Shown here: positions 8,138-16,721 of the stretch, one piece after another | Position numbering within the stretch: position 1 is the first letter of the stretch | How the letters are laid out: each line of letters begins with the position of its first letter | Assembly: GCF_008386505.1 (NCBI RefSeq) | Contig: NZ_VUNZ01000001.1 | Span: forward strand, 930,001-994,000 | From: Chryseobacterium sediminis | GTDB taxonomy: Bacteria; Bacteroidota; Bacteroidia; Flavobacteriales; Weeksellaceae | Length of the DNA: 64,000 nt | Reading direction: 5' to 3' | The notes under the pieces: generated by a model | The model's database searches: none | Told to the model about the DNA's origin: nothing | The model's input: the letters and a program-made list of their open reading frames with translations, nothing else | Position numbers and translations under genes: made by a program

Positions 8138-9085
8138 TTATCCTTTTATTGCTTTAATTTTCTCTGTTAATGCAGGAATAATCTGGAAAGCATCTCCTAC
8201 TACTCCGTAATCAGCAGACTTGAAGAATGGTGCTTCAGGATCACTGTTGATTACTACAATAGTTTTTGAAGAGTTTACTCCGGCAAGGTGCTGAATTGCC
8301 CCTGAAATCCCTACAGCAATGTAAAGATTCGGAGAAATTGCCTTACCCGTTTGTCCTACGTGTTCTGTGTGAGGTCTCCATCCGATGTCAGAAACCGGTT
8401 TAGAACATGCCGTAGCTGCTCCTAAAACGTTTGCTAAATCTTCGATCATTCCCCAGTTTTCAGGTCCTTTCATTCCTCTACCTGCAGAAACAACTACTTC
8501 AGCTTCTTTAAGGTCTAGTTTACCTGAACTCTGCTCGTGAGAAATCACTTTAGTATCTTCGTTAGCTACTGATAAGTTTTTCACTTCTTCTGAACCTGAT
8601 ACTGCATTTTCTTTAACACCGAAAGCGTTCTGAGAAACCGTAACGATTACTCCGTTTCCTTCAGCTTTTGCATGCATAAAACCTTTTCCGGAGAACGCTC
8701 TTCTCTTTACCTGGAAAGGAGAAAGGCTTTCAGGAGCTTCTAAAACGTTAGTAATTAAAGAGTAGTTCTTCATTACAGCAAGCATTGGAGCAATTGAAGA
8801 AGCATCAGTTGTGTGAGGGAAAACGATAATGTTTCCGTCTGCTACTTCACTTACAGCCTGTGCGAATGCTTTTGCTGAGAAGTTTTTAAGACCTTCGTCT
8901 TTGATATTGATTACGTTCGATGCTCCATATTTGTATAATAAATCTGAAGAATCTGTTGGGTTTACAGAGATTGCCGTAACGGTATCTCCCGCTTTATCAG
9001 CAACAGCTTTAGCATAAGAAACTGCTTCAAAAGCTGCTTTTTTGTAAACTCCGTTTATATTTTCTGCGTATACGAATACTGCCAT
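8138..9085 (-). CDS. etfA: Electron transfer flavoprotein, alpha subunit
   Basis: A 315-residue protein of normal EtfA length. The C-terminal FAD domain is clear: VVSAGRGMKGPENWGMIEDL at about 198-217, DIGWRPHTEHVGQTGK at about 237-252, LYIAVGISGAIQHLAGV at about 258-274, and the INSDPEAPFFKSADYGVVGD signature near the end. The protein accepts electrons from acyl-CoA dehydrogenases and passes them to ETF:quinone oxidoreductase. It follows etfB in the same direction with a 99-bp spacer that contains a GTAGGG-type repeat. No acyl-CoA dehydrogenase gene is next to it. Confidence 0.95.
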   Translation of the reverse strand: MAVFVYAENINGVYKKAAFEAVSYAKAVADKAGDTVTAISVNPTDSSDLLYKYGASNVINIKDEGLKNFSAKAFAQAVSEVADGNIIVFPHTTDASSIAPMLAVMKNYSLITNVLEAPESLSPFQVKRRAFSGKGFMHAKAEGNGVIVTVSQNAFGVKENAVSGSEEVKNLSVANEDTKVISHEQSSGKLDLKEAEVVVSAGRGMKGPENWGMIEDLANVLGAATACSKPVSDIGWRPHTEHVGQTGKAISPNLYIAVGISGAIQHLAGVNSSKTIVVINSDPEAPFFKSADYGVVGDAFQIIPALTEKIKAIKG

Positions 9086-9099
9086 TGTTTTAAATTTTT

Positions 9100-9130
9100 A
9101 GGTTGTAGGGTTTAGATTGTAGGGATTAGG
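9100..9130. repeat. Short GTAGGG-type direct repeat in the etfB-etfA spacer
   Basis: The sequence contains two imperfect copies of GGTTGTAGGG / GATTGTAGGG followed by ATTAGG. It is non-coding and resembles the repeat at 48862-48905. Confidence 0.4.
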
Positions 9131-9184
9131 CTTCAGAAGTATGTGTGAAAACTGCTACCTATCACCTCGTACCTGTTATCTTTA

Positions 9185-9931
9185 TTAGATTACTTTAGCT
9201 TCTTCGTGAAGTAATCTTACCAATTCATCCAGATTGTCAGGAGAAACCATTTTCACAGCTGCTCTTGGCGGAACGCTGTCATAAGATACTCCCTGAACTT
9301 TTACTTCTGAAGAAGTAGGCTCTACTACCTGTAGAGGCTTTGTTCTTGCAGACATAATTCCTCTCATATTCGGGATGATAAGGTCTTTTTCATCTACCAA
9401 CCCTTTCTGACCAGCAATGATAGCAGGTAATTTTACAGAAATAGTTTCTTTTCCTCCTTCAATTTCTCTTACTGCAGTAGCTTCGCTTCCGTTTACGTCT
9501 AATCCTACTGAAGCGTTTACGAAAGGCTGGTTCAATAACTGAGCCACCATTCCCGGAACGGAACCTCCGTTATAGTCGATAGATTCTTTTCCGCAAAGGA
9601 TAAGATCATATCCTCCGTTTTGAGCTACAGCTGCAATTTCTTTTGCTGTAGAATAGCTGTCTTTAGGATCAAGATTTACTCTTACCGCATCATTTGCACC
9701 AATTGCCAAAGCTTTTCTGATCACAGGTTCTGTAGCAGCATCTCCTACGTTGATTACTGTTACTGTTGCTCCCTGAGATTCCTGAAGTTTAACCGCTTTT
9801 GTCAACGCAAATTCGTCTAGCGGGTTGATTACCCACTGAATTCCGTTCTTGTCGAAAGCAGATTTATCTGCTGTAAAGTTAATTTTGGAAGTAGTATCCG
9901 GAACACTACTAATACAAACTAATATTTTCAT
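9185..9931 (-). CDS. etfB: Electron transfer flavoprotein, beta subunit
   Basis: A 248-residue protein. The opening MKILVCISSVPDTTSKINFT and the central DLILCGKESIDYNGGSVPGM are typical of EtfB, as are VREIEGGKETISVKLPAI and the AMP-site region that follows it. It pairs with the EtfA protein encoded downstream to form the heterodimeric flavoprotein. It is the first gene of the etfB-etfA unit. The 198-bp upstream region carries two near-perfect palindromes (9961-9980 and 10078-10095) that may be operators or mRNA hairpins. Confidence 0.95.
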   Translation of the reverse strand: MKILVCISSVPDTTSKINFTADKSAFDKNGIQWVINPLDEFALTKAVKLQESQGATVTVINVGDAATEPVIRKALAIGANDAVRVNLDPKDSYSTAKEIAAVAQNGGYDLILCGKESIDYNGGSVPGMVAQLLNQPFVNASVGLDVNGSEATAVREIEGGKETISVKLPAIIAGQKGLVDEKDLIIPNMRGIMSARTKPLQVVEPTSSEVKVQGVSYDSVPPRAAVKMVSPDNLDELVRLLHEEAKVI

Positions 9932-9960
9932 ATGTTGTTCTTAATTTTTTTATTGGTCAT

Positions 9961-9980
9961 ATGTAACCTTAAGGTTTCAT
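9961..9980. promoter_or_regulatory. 20-bp palindrome upstream of etfB
   Basis: AACCTTAAGGTT is a perfect 12-bp palindrome, and it extends to 20 bp (outer ATG/CAT) with a single mismatched pair. It lies 29 bases from the etfB ATG. It could be a regulator-binding site or a leader hairpin; the protein that might bind it is unknown. Confidence 0.4.
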
Positions 9981-10077
9981 GTGTACTATTTTATTTTTTC
10001 CCTTTGGCGCATAAAATCATGACAGTTTATGCAGAGATTTTGTTTGAATTAATTTTTGCTAATATAAATAAAAAATA

Positions 10078-10095
10078 TATTATGCATGCATAATA
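10078..10095. promoter_or_regulatory. 18-bp perfect palindrome upstream of etfB
   Basis: TATTATGCATGCATAATA is its own reverse complement over all 18 bases. It lies between the SDR gene end and etfB, about 147 bases from the etfB ATG. A dimeric regulator site is possible, but AT-rich palindromes also occur by chance. Confidence 0.35.
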
Positions 10096-10129
10096 CTTAT
10101 TAAATTATTATTCAATACATTAGATGTAG

Positions 10130-10837
10130 TTACTTCGCTGGTTTTGTTGCCCTAAACTCTATTTTACTTGGCAAAACTCTTGGATTCATCTTTAAAATAT
10201 CCAATATGAGATTCCCCATATCTTCGGGCTGAATCTTCCAACTGTCTTTTTCTGACGGAATGTTTCCGTTAAAATGAGTTGCCACTGACCCCGGCATAAT
10301 AACCGTAGATTTAATGTTGTATTTCCTTAAATCAATCATTGCAGCCTGTGTAAAGCCTACCACTCCGAATTTTGAAGCATTATATCCTGTTCCGTTTTCA
10401 AAGAAATTGGCCCCTGCAAGACTTGAGATAGTAATATAATACCCTTCCGTCTTCTTCAGTTCTTCTACAGAAGCTTTTAAGGTATAGAAAACACCTGTAA
10501 GATTGGTTTCTATCATATCGTTCCACTCTTCTGCCGTAAGTTCGTCTACGGGTTTAAATATTCCCAATCCTGCATTCGCAATGATATAATCCAGTCTTCC
10601 GAATTTTTCAACGGTATATTTTACCGCTTCCTGCTCGCTTTCCAGGCTTCTTACGTCAGAAACAATCCCCAAAACATTTTCTGAATATTGTTTAAGTTCT
10701 TCTTCCGCCTTCATCACATCTTCTCTTTTTCTTCCTGAAAATGCTACTGAGATTCCATTTTCAAGTAAAATTTTAGCAATTCCGAAACCGATACCTTTGG
10801 TTCCTCCTGTTATATAAGCTGTTTTATTCTCTGACAT
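10130..10837 (-). CDS. Short-chain dehydrogenase/reductase (SDR)
   Basis: A 235-residue classical SDR. The cofactor motif TGGTKGIGFGIA lies at about residues 10-21, the NAG motif (IIANAGLGIF) at about 85-94, the catalytic Ser in ISSLAG at about 135-140, and YNASK at about 149-153. It would oxidise or reduce an alcohol or carbonyl with NAD(P)H in the cytoplasm. It has an R/K-containing region after the first strands (FSGRKRE) that suggests NADPH preference. The substrate cannot be told. A terminator of the upstream gene separates it from the type IX-secreted pair. Confidence 0.88.
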   Translation of the reverse strand: MSENKTAYITGGTKGIGFGIAKILLENGISVAFSGRKREDVMKAEEELKQYSENVLGIVSDVRSLESEQEAVKYTVEKFGRLDYIIANAGLGIFKPVDELTAEEWNDMIETNLTGVFYTLKASVEELKKTEGYYITISSLAGANFFENGTGYNASKFGVVGFTQAAMIDLRKYNIKSTVIMPGSVATHFNGNIPSEKDSWKIQPEDMGNLILDILKMNPRVLPSKIEFRATKPAK

Positions 10838-10869
10838 TGATTCCCAAATTTTAATTCTCTAAAATAACA

Positions 10870-10893
10870 AAAACGCTCCAATTGGAGCGTTTT
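10870..10893 (-). terminator. Terminator of the 10918 gene
   Basis: A perfect 24-base palindrome (AAAACGCTCCAA with TTGGAGCGTTTT) with T-rich sequence beyond it on the minus strand, 25 bases after the stop codon. Confidence 0.65.
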
Positions 10894-10917
10894 ACTGATA
10901 CTAAGATTTATCAGGAA

Positions 10918-11841
10918 TTATTTTTTTATAAATTTCTCTGTGAAGTTCCTTCCTTCCGTTTCTACATTCAGTAAATAGGCTCCAGAAGATAAGTTTCTTA
11001 CATTCACCTGGTCACCGTTCAATGTTACATCCACTTTTTTTCCTGACATGTCATATACTTCAACATGTTTTATCTTGCCAGGAGTTGTAATTTTTATCAC
11101 TTCAGTAGCAGGGTTCGGATAAATGGATAATTTCACATCATTTTTAACAGCGTCTTTCGTAGACAGTGATGCTTCATTATTGATTTTGATATTATCAATA
11201 TAGGCAGAACCTCCATAATTATCATGTACAAAATCCATCCTGTTAATATTGTTATTGCTATAAGGCTGTCCTGTATAGATAAGAGTATCATTCAGGAAAT
11301 ACTGGATACCTGTAGCCGTAGAAACTATTTTCACTCTGTACCACGTGTTCGCATTCCAGGTTTGGTTGGTATTTACTAAATTAGCTGAGCCGGCTGTAGC
11401 AATTAAAATTTTCCCGTCGTAAGAAAAATCAATATAAGTCACGATTCCTCCAGTTCCTACTGTATTCACTGTTCTGAAAACGAAATCTGAACTTGATGAA
11501 CTTTTTTGGGTAAGTCTTACATCAAAAGATTGTGTAAAGCTATTATATGTTAATGGTGTTGCAAAAGTATAAAACCCACCCATAACAGGGCTTTGCTGTG
11601 GGCCATAAGGCACATCCGGAGTTATTTTAAGGCTATTTGAACCTTGGGTTGCCATTTCAGCTGAAACCAATTGAGTTGTCAAATATACCGGTGGTGTACC
11701 CCCATCATTTGTAGTAATCCAGCCCTGCTGGCCATTAATATTTCCTGTTGTAAATCCTTCACTGGCTTCAAATGAGATGGTTTGCTGGGCAAAAGATGAA
11801 ATAGAAATCAACGAAATTGCGAAAATGTAAAGTTTCTTCAT
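10918..11841 (-). CDS. Type IX-secreted protein with lectin-like domain and sorting tail
   Basis: A 307-residue protein. A signal peptide (MKKLYIFAISLISISSFAQ) is followed by a beta-rich region of about 200 residues that resembles a concanavalin/LamG-like jelly roll (phrases such as NTWYRVKIVSTATGIQYFLN and AYIDNIKIN). The last 75 residues form a type A type IX secretion sorting domain with YPNPATEVIKI, VEVYDMSGKKV and the ending TEKFIKK. The start is set at the MKKLY ATG because a TATATTTG box at 11860-11867 overlaps the alternative upstream ATG. It is a paralogue of the next gene. It is likely surface-attached or secreted; binding to glycans is only a guess. Confidence 0.82.
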   Translation of the reverse strand: MKKLYIFAISLISISSFAQQTISFEASEGFTTGNINGQQGWITTNDGGTPPVYLTTQLVSAEMATQGSNSLKITPDVPYGPQQSPVMGGFYTFATPLTYNSFTQSFDVRLTQKSSSSSDFVFRTVNTVGTGGIVTYIDFSYDGKILIATAGSANLVNTNQTWNANTWYRVKIVSTATGIQYFLNDTLIYTGQPYSNNNINRMDFVHDNYGGSAYIDNIKINNEASLSTKDAVKNDVKLSIYPNPATEVIKITTPGKIKHVEVYDMSGKKVDVTLNGDQVNVRNLSSGAYLLNVETEGRNFTEKFIKK

Positions 11842-11859
11842 GATATTTTTTAGTTTTGA

Positions 11860-11867
11860 CAAATATA
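11860..11867 (-). promoter_or_regulatory. -7 promoter box of the 10918 gene
   Basis: TATATTTG on the minus strand lies 18 bases upstream of the chosen ATG. It overlaps the longer alternative start, which argues for the shorter form. Confidence 0.5.
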
Positions 11868-12050
11868 TGTCTTTTAATCAAAAAAGCAAAATCAACGAAT
11901 ATTTTAAACCTAATAAACAATTAACATAATATATTTTAACCTAAACAAATAAAGATATTAAACCTAAATAAAAGTGTCATTTTCAAAAAATCATCCATAA
12001 ATACAGCCGTATACTAAAAAGAACATAGGTTTTCAGAATCAATGAATAAT

Positions 12051-12971
12051 TTATTTAATCATCACTTTTTCTGTAAAATTCCTACCTTCAGTCTTGATAT
12101 TAATCATATATACCCCTGAAGGCAGCCCTTTTACATCGATTCTATTACCATTTGTTTCAGTTTTTATCAGCTTTCCTGACTCATCATAGATCTCAATACT
12201 TTTTACAGTACTGAGAGAATTAATCTGTATAAAATCAGTTGCAGGATTAGGATAAACTGAAACTTCTTTGACGGCAGCCTTAGAATCTTTAATCCCCAAT
12301 ACCATTAGTTCACTATTCACTTTAATATGATCAATATAAGCAGCCCCCGACGCATTATTATGCACAAAACGCAGTTGATCTATATTCATTGAACTTGCGG
12401 CAGCGCCTGTATAAATAAGAATATTATTAAGATAATATCTGACATCGGTAGCAGTTCCTACCACTTTCACTCTATACCAGATATTAGGCAGCCAGGCTGA
12501 AGGTATGGAAATCAAATCCTGTACACCTGATACTATATTCAGAATCTTGAATAGTCCGGTTTTATCAAAATCTAATCTCACTACAAACTGATCATCAACA
12601 TTACTTACTCCCTGAAAACCAAAATCAGAGCCGTTGAGCTGTGACATATTGATATCAAATGATACAGAGAAATTGTCGTAAGCAAGAGGGGTTGGCAGGT
12701 TATAAAAACCTCCGATAATAGGATCAGACTGGGTTCCGTAGGTTGGTTCTTTGACAATTTTGAGGGAACTGCTTCCGTCGCTGGCTTTCTCTACAGTAAT
12801 GGTCTGATGAGTTACATTGGCAGGAATTCCTCCTGTGGGAGTACTGATCCACCCCGCCTGACCATGGATATTTCCCGTATTGAATCCTTCATTGAATTCA
12901 AAGGATACAGCCTGCTGTGCAAAAACGCATACCGACAATAATAAAATTGCAATTGAGTAGTATTTTTTCAT
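12051..12971 (-). CDS. Type IX-secreted protein, tandem paralogue
   Basis: A 306-residue protein collinear with the 10918 gene product. The signal peptide is MKKYYSIAILLLSVCVFAQQ, then SFEFNEGFNTGNIHGQAGWI, a jelly-roll-like middle with IWYRVKVVGTATDVRYYLN and AYIDHIKVN, and a type A sorting domain (YPNPATDFIQI, IEIYDESGKLI, TEKVMIK). The two proteins share phrases throughout, so they arose by tandem duplication. A spacer of about 190 AT-rich bases separates them, and the downstream copy has its own promoter box. It should reach the cell surface through the type IX secretion system. The molecular role is unknown. Confidence 0.82.
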   Translation of the reverse strand: MKKYYSIAILLLSVCVFAQQAVSFEFNEGFNTGNIHGQAGWISTPTGGIPANVTHQTITVEKASDGSSSLKIVKEPTYGTQSDPIIGGFYNLPTPLAYDNFSVSFDINMSQLNGSDFGFQGVSNVDDQFVVRLDFDKTGLFKILNIVSGVQDLISIPSAWLPNIWYRVKVVGTATDVRYYLNNILIYTGAAASSMNIDQLRFVHNNASGAAYIDHIKVNSELMVLGIKDSKAAVKEVSVYPNPATDFIQINSLSTVKSIEIYDESGKLIKTETNGNRIDVKGLPSGVYMINIKTEGRNFTEKVMIK

Positions 12972-13130
12972 AGTAAATCAAGTTTTGTATTAAAAATATA
13001 AACTTTCAATGAATGGTGAAATAACTTATTGCAAATAAAAATTAACGCTTTTATTCTCAGTGAATTTAATTTTTAAATCTATTAAAAATGTCTATCCATA
13101 AGGGTAAAACAGCTCAATTCAGAACAAAAA

Positions 13131-13162
13131 AATAAGGTATCTCTTTCCAGAAATACCTTATT
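13131..13162 (-). terminator. Terminator of the M20 dipeptidase gene
   Basis: AATAAGGTAT pairs with ATACCTTATT around a 12-base loop. TTTTTTTG follows on the minus strand, 20 bases past the stop codon. Confidence 0.7.
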
Positions 13163-13181
13163 GTATCTAATTTTTGTTAAA

Positions 13182-14561
13182 TTATTTTGAATAATTCTCA
13201 AAGAACATCGGAATACTTTCAATTCCTTTATAGAAATTAAATAATCCATAATGCTCGTTTGGAGAGTGGATCGCATCAGAATCCAATCCGAAGCCCATCA
13301 ATACAGACTTAGCTCCTAAAACCTGCTCAAACATCGCTGTAATTGGAATACTTCCTCCTCCTCTGTATGGAAGAACTTCTTTTCCGAATGCAGATTCCAT
13401 CGCTTGTTTTGCTGCAGCAAATTCTTTAGTATTTGTAGGTAAAACGTAAGGCATACCTCCGTGGTGAGGCGTCACTTTAACTTTTACTGTATCCGGAGCG
13501 ATTTTTTCAAAATATTTTGTGAACTTTTCCGTGATTTCCTGAGGTGTCTGGTAAGGAACCAAACGCATTGAAATTTTAGCAAAAGCTTTGGAAGGAATTA
13601 CAGTTTTTGCCCCTTCTCCGGTATAACCACCCCAGATTCCGTTGCAGTCTAAAGTAGGACGGATAGAGGTTCTTTCTAAAGTTGTATATCCTTTTTCACC
13701 TTCTATATTACTTAATCCAATTGATTTTTTGAATTCTTCAGGATTGTCTTTCAATTTGTTCATATCGGCTCTGTCTGCATCTGAAACCGTTTCTACGTTA
13801 TCATAGAACCCGTCAATGGTAATATGACCATTTTCATCAATCAGATTAGCTATCATTCTTGAAAGAACGTGAATAGGGTTTGGAACTGCTCCACCGTAAA
13901 GACCAGAGTGCAAGTCTCTGTTTGGACCTTCCACTTCTACTTCTACATAGCTTAAACCTCTTAATCCTGTTGTAACAGTTGGTTGCTCGTTGCTGTAAAT
14001 ATGGGTATCGGAAATTAAAATACAGTCGCAAGTTAATTTCTCTTTATTTTCATTCACCCAATCTCCTAAGCTTACAGAACCTACTTCTTCTTCTCCTTCT
14101 AAGATAAATTTAACGTTGCAAGGAAGAGCATTGGTTTTCATCATAGCCTCAAAAGCTTTCAGATGCATGAAGAACTGTCCTTTGTCATCCGCAGAACCTC
14201 TCGCAAAAATAGCTCCCTCAGGGTGTAGTTCCGTTTTTTCAATATAAGGTTCAAAAGGTGGTTTTGTCCATAATTCCAATGGATCTGCCGGCTGAACATC
14301 ATAATGCCCATACACCAATACTGTAGGTAAACTTTTATCTAAAATCTTTTCCCCGAAAACAATTGGATAACCTTTTGTCTGGCAAACTTCCACATTATCA
14401 GCTCCTGCATTTTTAAGGTGTGCCGCCACTACATCTGCACATTTCAAAACGTCATCTTTATACGCCGGATCTGCAGAAATAGAAGGAATTCTCAATAACT
14501 CAAATAATTCATCCACGAAACGCTGTTTGTTTTCGTTAATGTAATTTAATGTCTCTTGCAT
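13182..14561 (-). CDS. M20 family metallodipeptidase
   Basis: A 459-residue protein of normal length for the M20 dipeptidase/carnosinase-like group. Visible motifs are VYGHYDVQPADP at about residue 83 (metal-binding His and Asp), RGSADDKGQ at about 119 (bridging Asp), LEGEEEVGS at about 154 (catalytic and metal Glu), HSGLYGGAVPNP at about 218, and the C-terminal YRGGGSIPIT and DAIHSPNEH with a metal His. A lid/dimerisation domain lies between about 200 and 320. It should hydrolyse dipeptides or related amides in the cytoplasm using two zinc ions. It stands alone, with a terminator after it. Confidence 0.93.
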   Translation of the reverse strand: MQETLNYINENKQRFVDELFELLRIPSISADPAYKDDVLKCADVVAAHLKNAGADNVEVCQTKGYPIVFGEKILDKSLPTVLVYGHYDVQPADPLELWTKPPFEPYIEKTELHPEGAIFARGSADDKGQFFMHLKAFEAMMKTNALPCNVKFILEGEEEVGSVSLGDWVNENKEKLTCDCILISDTHIYSNEQPTVTTGLRGLSYVEVEVEGPNRDLHSGLYGGAVPNPIHVLSRMIANLIDENGHITIDGFYDNVETVSDADRADMNKLKDNPEEFKKSIGLSNIEGEKGYTTLERTSIRPTLDCNGIWGGYTGEGAKTVIPSKAFAKISMRLVPYQTPQEITEKFTKYFEKIAPDTVKVKVTPHHGGMPYVLPTNTKEFAAAKQAMESAFGKEVLPYRGGGSIPITAMFEQVLGAKSVLMGFGLDSDAIHSPNEHYGLFNFYKGIESIPMFFENYSK

Positions 14562-14669
14562 TGTAAAAATTTATTTTGTTAAAATTAAAAAAAATGCCCG
14601 GCAGGGACAAACAAAAAGGCAGGATTTTCCCAACCTTATGTGAATGAGCTTTATAGCCATCTTTTTTAA

Positions 14670-14696
14670 TAAAAAATGCCCTGCAAAAACAGGGCA
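14670..14696 (-). terminator. Terminator of the small lipoprotein gene
   Basis: TGCCCTG pairs with CAGGGCA around a 6-base loop, followed by TTTTTT on the minus strand, 22 bases after the stop codon. Confidence 0.7.
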
Positions 14697-14718
14697 CTTG
14701 TATATTTTGTACTTCTAA

Positions 14719-14988
14719 TTAGTGTTCAGCTTTTGGAGCCTTTTCAGCTTCAGCAGGTTTTGCAGCAGCAGTACTGTCTGTTTTAGGAGCTGCAGCTTCT
14801 GGTTTTGCGGCAACTTCTTCCTTATGCTCTGCAGCAGCTGCATGTCCGTGACCTTCTCCCTGAGCAGCATCAGAATATCTTTCTACTCCTTCTTCCAGTT
14901 TCAAAGTCCCTTTATTTCCACCAGCAGGTACTTTTTTACAGCTTACCGCTACTGTTGCAATTGCTAAACATATAACTAATTTTTTCAT
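14719..14988 (-). CDS. Small Ala/Lys/Glu/Pro-rich lipoprotein
   Basis: An 89-residue protein. The signal sequence ends in a lipobox (ATVAVSC, Cys at about residue 17), so it is probably lipid-anchored in the envelope. The mature part is low in complexity: a HGHAAAAEHKEE stretch and then Ala-Pro-Lys-Glu repeats to the end (TAAAKPAEAEKAPKAEH). Such tails are usually disordered. A TACTTTTG box at 15090-15097 could be its promoter. I cannot assign a function. Codon use and position look native. Confidence 0.72.
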   Translation of the reverse strand: MKKLVICLAIATVAVSCKKVPAGGNKGTLKLEEGVERYSDAAQGEGHGHAAAAEHKEEVAAKPEAAAPKTDSTAAAKPAEAEKAPKAEH

Positions 14989-15125
14989 ATGTAAAATTTA
15001 TTTTTTTAAGATCATATGAAACCGCACTATTTTAGTCTATTCTGATTATCCAAACAGTGAGCGATTTCATGTTTAAATTTTTGATTGCCCAAAAGTAAGA
15101 AATCCTGCTTTTTTCGGCAACATTT

Positions 15126-16292
15126 TTATACTGATTTTAATATTATTTTCCCTTTTTTGGATTGTGTAAAAATAAGGTAATGATCTCCCCCATCTTTTAA
15201 ACCATACTTTTTCTTGATTTCTTCAGGTTTTAAAGGGTAATTTTTTGAAATGATATTAAACTGTTCTTTTTTCTTAATATTTTTAGAATCAACCGATTCC
15301 ATTTCCAAAATTCTCCCGGGAAAGTCTTCTTTCTTTTCGCTGGAAGCATAAAAATGACTGTTAGGATGAAGTTTTTTCAATCCGAATTGCTGTGAAATCA
15401 AATTAAACACTCCCGCTTTCAAAATAGCGTTATTAGGAATGTAAATGTATTTTTCAGGCTCAGAATATTCCGATTCCGCCCTTTCTTCTTCCCCGAATTT
15501 GAAAGTAAAGGCAGATTCTCCACTCTCAAGGTTCACACAATTGCAGATAATCTCATCTGTATTTTCGTTGGATAAAAAAATCACAACTTCTTTTACATCA
15601 TTTTTCAGGGCAATAATCTCTATCCTTGAAATACCCGGCAGCACAGACACAAGATATTTAAGATCAATAAGCGGAGAGAGCTTAATGACTACCTGATGGG
15701 AAATAGACCGCAATGTGTCCTGAATTTCGAGAATATCAGGAGACAGGTCTTCTAAAAGAAAAACTTTGTTTTTTTGCTGATCTCTTCGGGCCGGATCAAG
15801 ATAAATGACATCAAAATGTTCCTGATTTTGTTCCAGGAAATCTTCAAGCTTTTTGTTGATAAACCTTGCCTGACGTCCCAAAGTATTCCAGTTATGCTCA
15901 ACAATCTCTAAAAGTTCTGTATTCTGTTCTACTAAGGTGATATGATCAAAGTTTTGAGACAGATAATAGGCATCAATACCAAAACCGCTCGTGAGATCAA
16001 TGAATGTATTCCCCTTCAGGATTCTGGATTTATAAAGGGCAGTTTTTTCTGATGATGACTGCTCCAGATTAAGCTGTGGCGGAAAAATAATTCCTTCTTT
16101 CAGAAGAAAAGGAAATTTTCTTTCAGCAACCTGTTTCCCTTTGATCTGCTGTACAATTTCCTGCATAGAAACTTCCGGAAAGGGTGATTTCTTCAGCAGT
16201 AATGCATGTAAATCTGTATTCAGATTTGCATTGATGTAGTTTTGAATGTCTTTGTTTAATAGTTTACTTCCCACAGATTTCACAAATTGCAC
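15126..16292 (-). CDS. Class I SAM-dependent methyltransferase (THUMP-like type)
   Basis: A 388-residue protein. Methyltransferase motif I is FIDLTSGFGIDAYYL at about residues 97-111, and motif IV is VIYLDPARRD at about 163-172. The C-terminal part contains a THUMP-like RNA-binding-style domain seen in flavobacterial homologues. It probably methylates an RNA or protein substrate, not known here. The only in-frame start near the conserved N-terminus is GTG at 16290-16292, inside a terminal repeat of the GxxExxY cassette. Residues 1-8 (MQFVKSVG) are therefore encoded by repeat DNA, and the conserved part begins at about LLNKDIQ. The native ATG may have been lost or replaced. Confidence 0.8.
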   Translation of the reverse strand: MQFVKSVGSKLLNKDIQNYINANLNTDLHALLLKKSPFPEVSMQEIVQQIKGKQVAERKFPFLLKEGIIFPPQLNLEQSSSEKTALYKSRILKGNTFIDLTSGFGIDAYYLSQNFDHITLVEQNTELLEIVEHNWNTLGRQARFINKKLEDFLEQNQEHFDVIYLDPARRDQQKNKVFLLEDLSPDILEIQDTLRSISHQVVIKLSPLIDLKYLVSVLPGISRIEIIALKNDVKEVVIFLSNENTDEIICNCVNLESGESAFTFKFGEEERAESEYSEPEKYIYIPNNAILKAGVFNLISQQFGLKKLHPNSHFYASSEKKEDFPGRILEMESVDSKNIKKKEQFNIISKNYPLKPEEIKKKYGLKDGGDHYLIFTQSKKGKIILKSV

Positions 16293-16303
16293 AGATTATT
16301 ATC
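16268..16303. repeat. Left inverted repeat of the GxxExxY cassette
   Basis: About 33 bases starting TTCCCACAGATTTC. It matches the reverse complement of 16722-16754 at 27 of 33 positions by eye. It overlaps the first codons of the methyltransferase gene. Confidence 0.6.
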
Positions 16304-16307
16304 CTTA

Positions 16308-16688
16308 TTAAATATTTCCGTTTATTTTTCGAATAATACTTTTATCAATATAATCAGTATTGAAATTAACCAGTATTCCTAATTTCAGGTTTGTCAATTT
16401 TAAATAGGTTAAGAGTTGCTTGTGATGAACATTAATTATTTCAGGAATTGATTTTATTTCGATAATAACTTTGTCTTCAACAATTATATCTGCAATAAAA
16501 CTTGAATCAATAAAAATTCCTTTAAATTTTATTGGTATTGACACCTGTGTTTTAACATTTAAACCATTATTTTTTAATTCAAATGCCAAAACTCTCTCGT
16601 AAACTTTTTCCAATAAACCTGGTCCCAATTCATTATATACAGAAAAAATAGATTTCCTGATATAAAAACTTATCTCATTTTCATTCAT
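16308..16688 (-). CDS. GxxExxY family protein
   Basis: A 126-residue protein with the family signature GLLEKVY (G-x-x-E-x-x-Y) at about residues 23-29, then VLAFELKNNGL and a region IIVEDKVIIEIKSI that resembles the PD-(D/E)XK nuclease core (E-x-K). Members are common, scattered small genes in Bacteroidota; a nuclease-like fold is predicted, but the biology is not established. This copy sits between two inverted repeats of about 33 bp in the spacer between the methylmalonyl-CoA mutase subunit gene and the methyltransferase gene. It is AT-rich, like the spacers. It may be a small mobile or selfish cassette. Confidence 0.85.
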   Translation of the reverse strand: MNENEISFYIRKSIFSVYNELGPGLLEKVYERVLAFELKNNGLNVKTQVSIPIKFKGIFIDSSFIADIIVEDKVIIEIKSIPEIINVHHKQLLTYLKLTNLKLGILVNFNTDYIDKSIIRKINGNI

Positions 16689-16721
16689 TTGTGTATAATT
16701 TAGTTTCTACAGTTTACTTGT

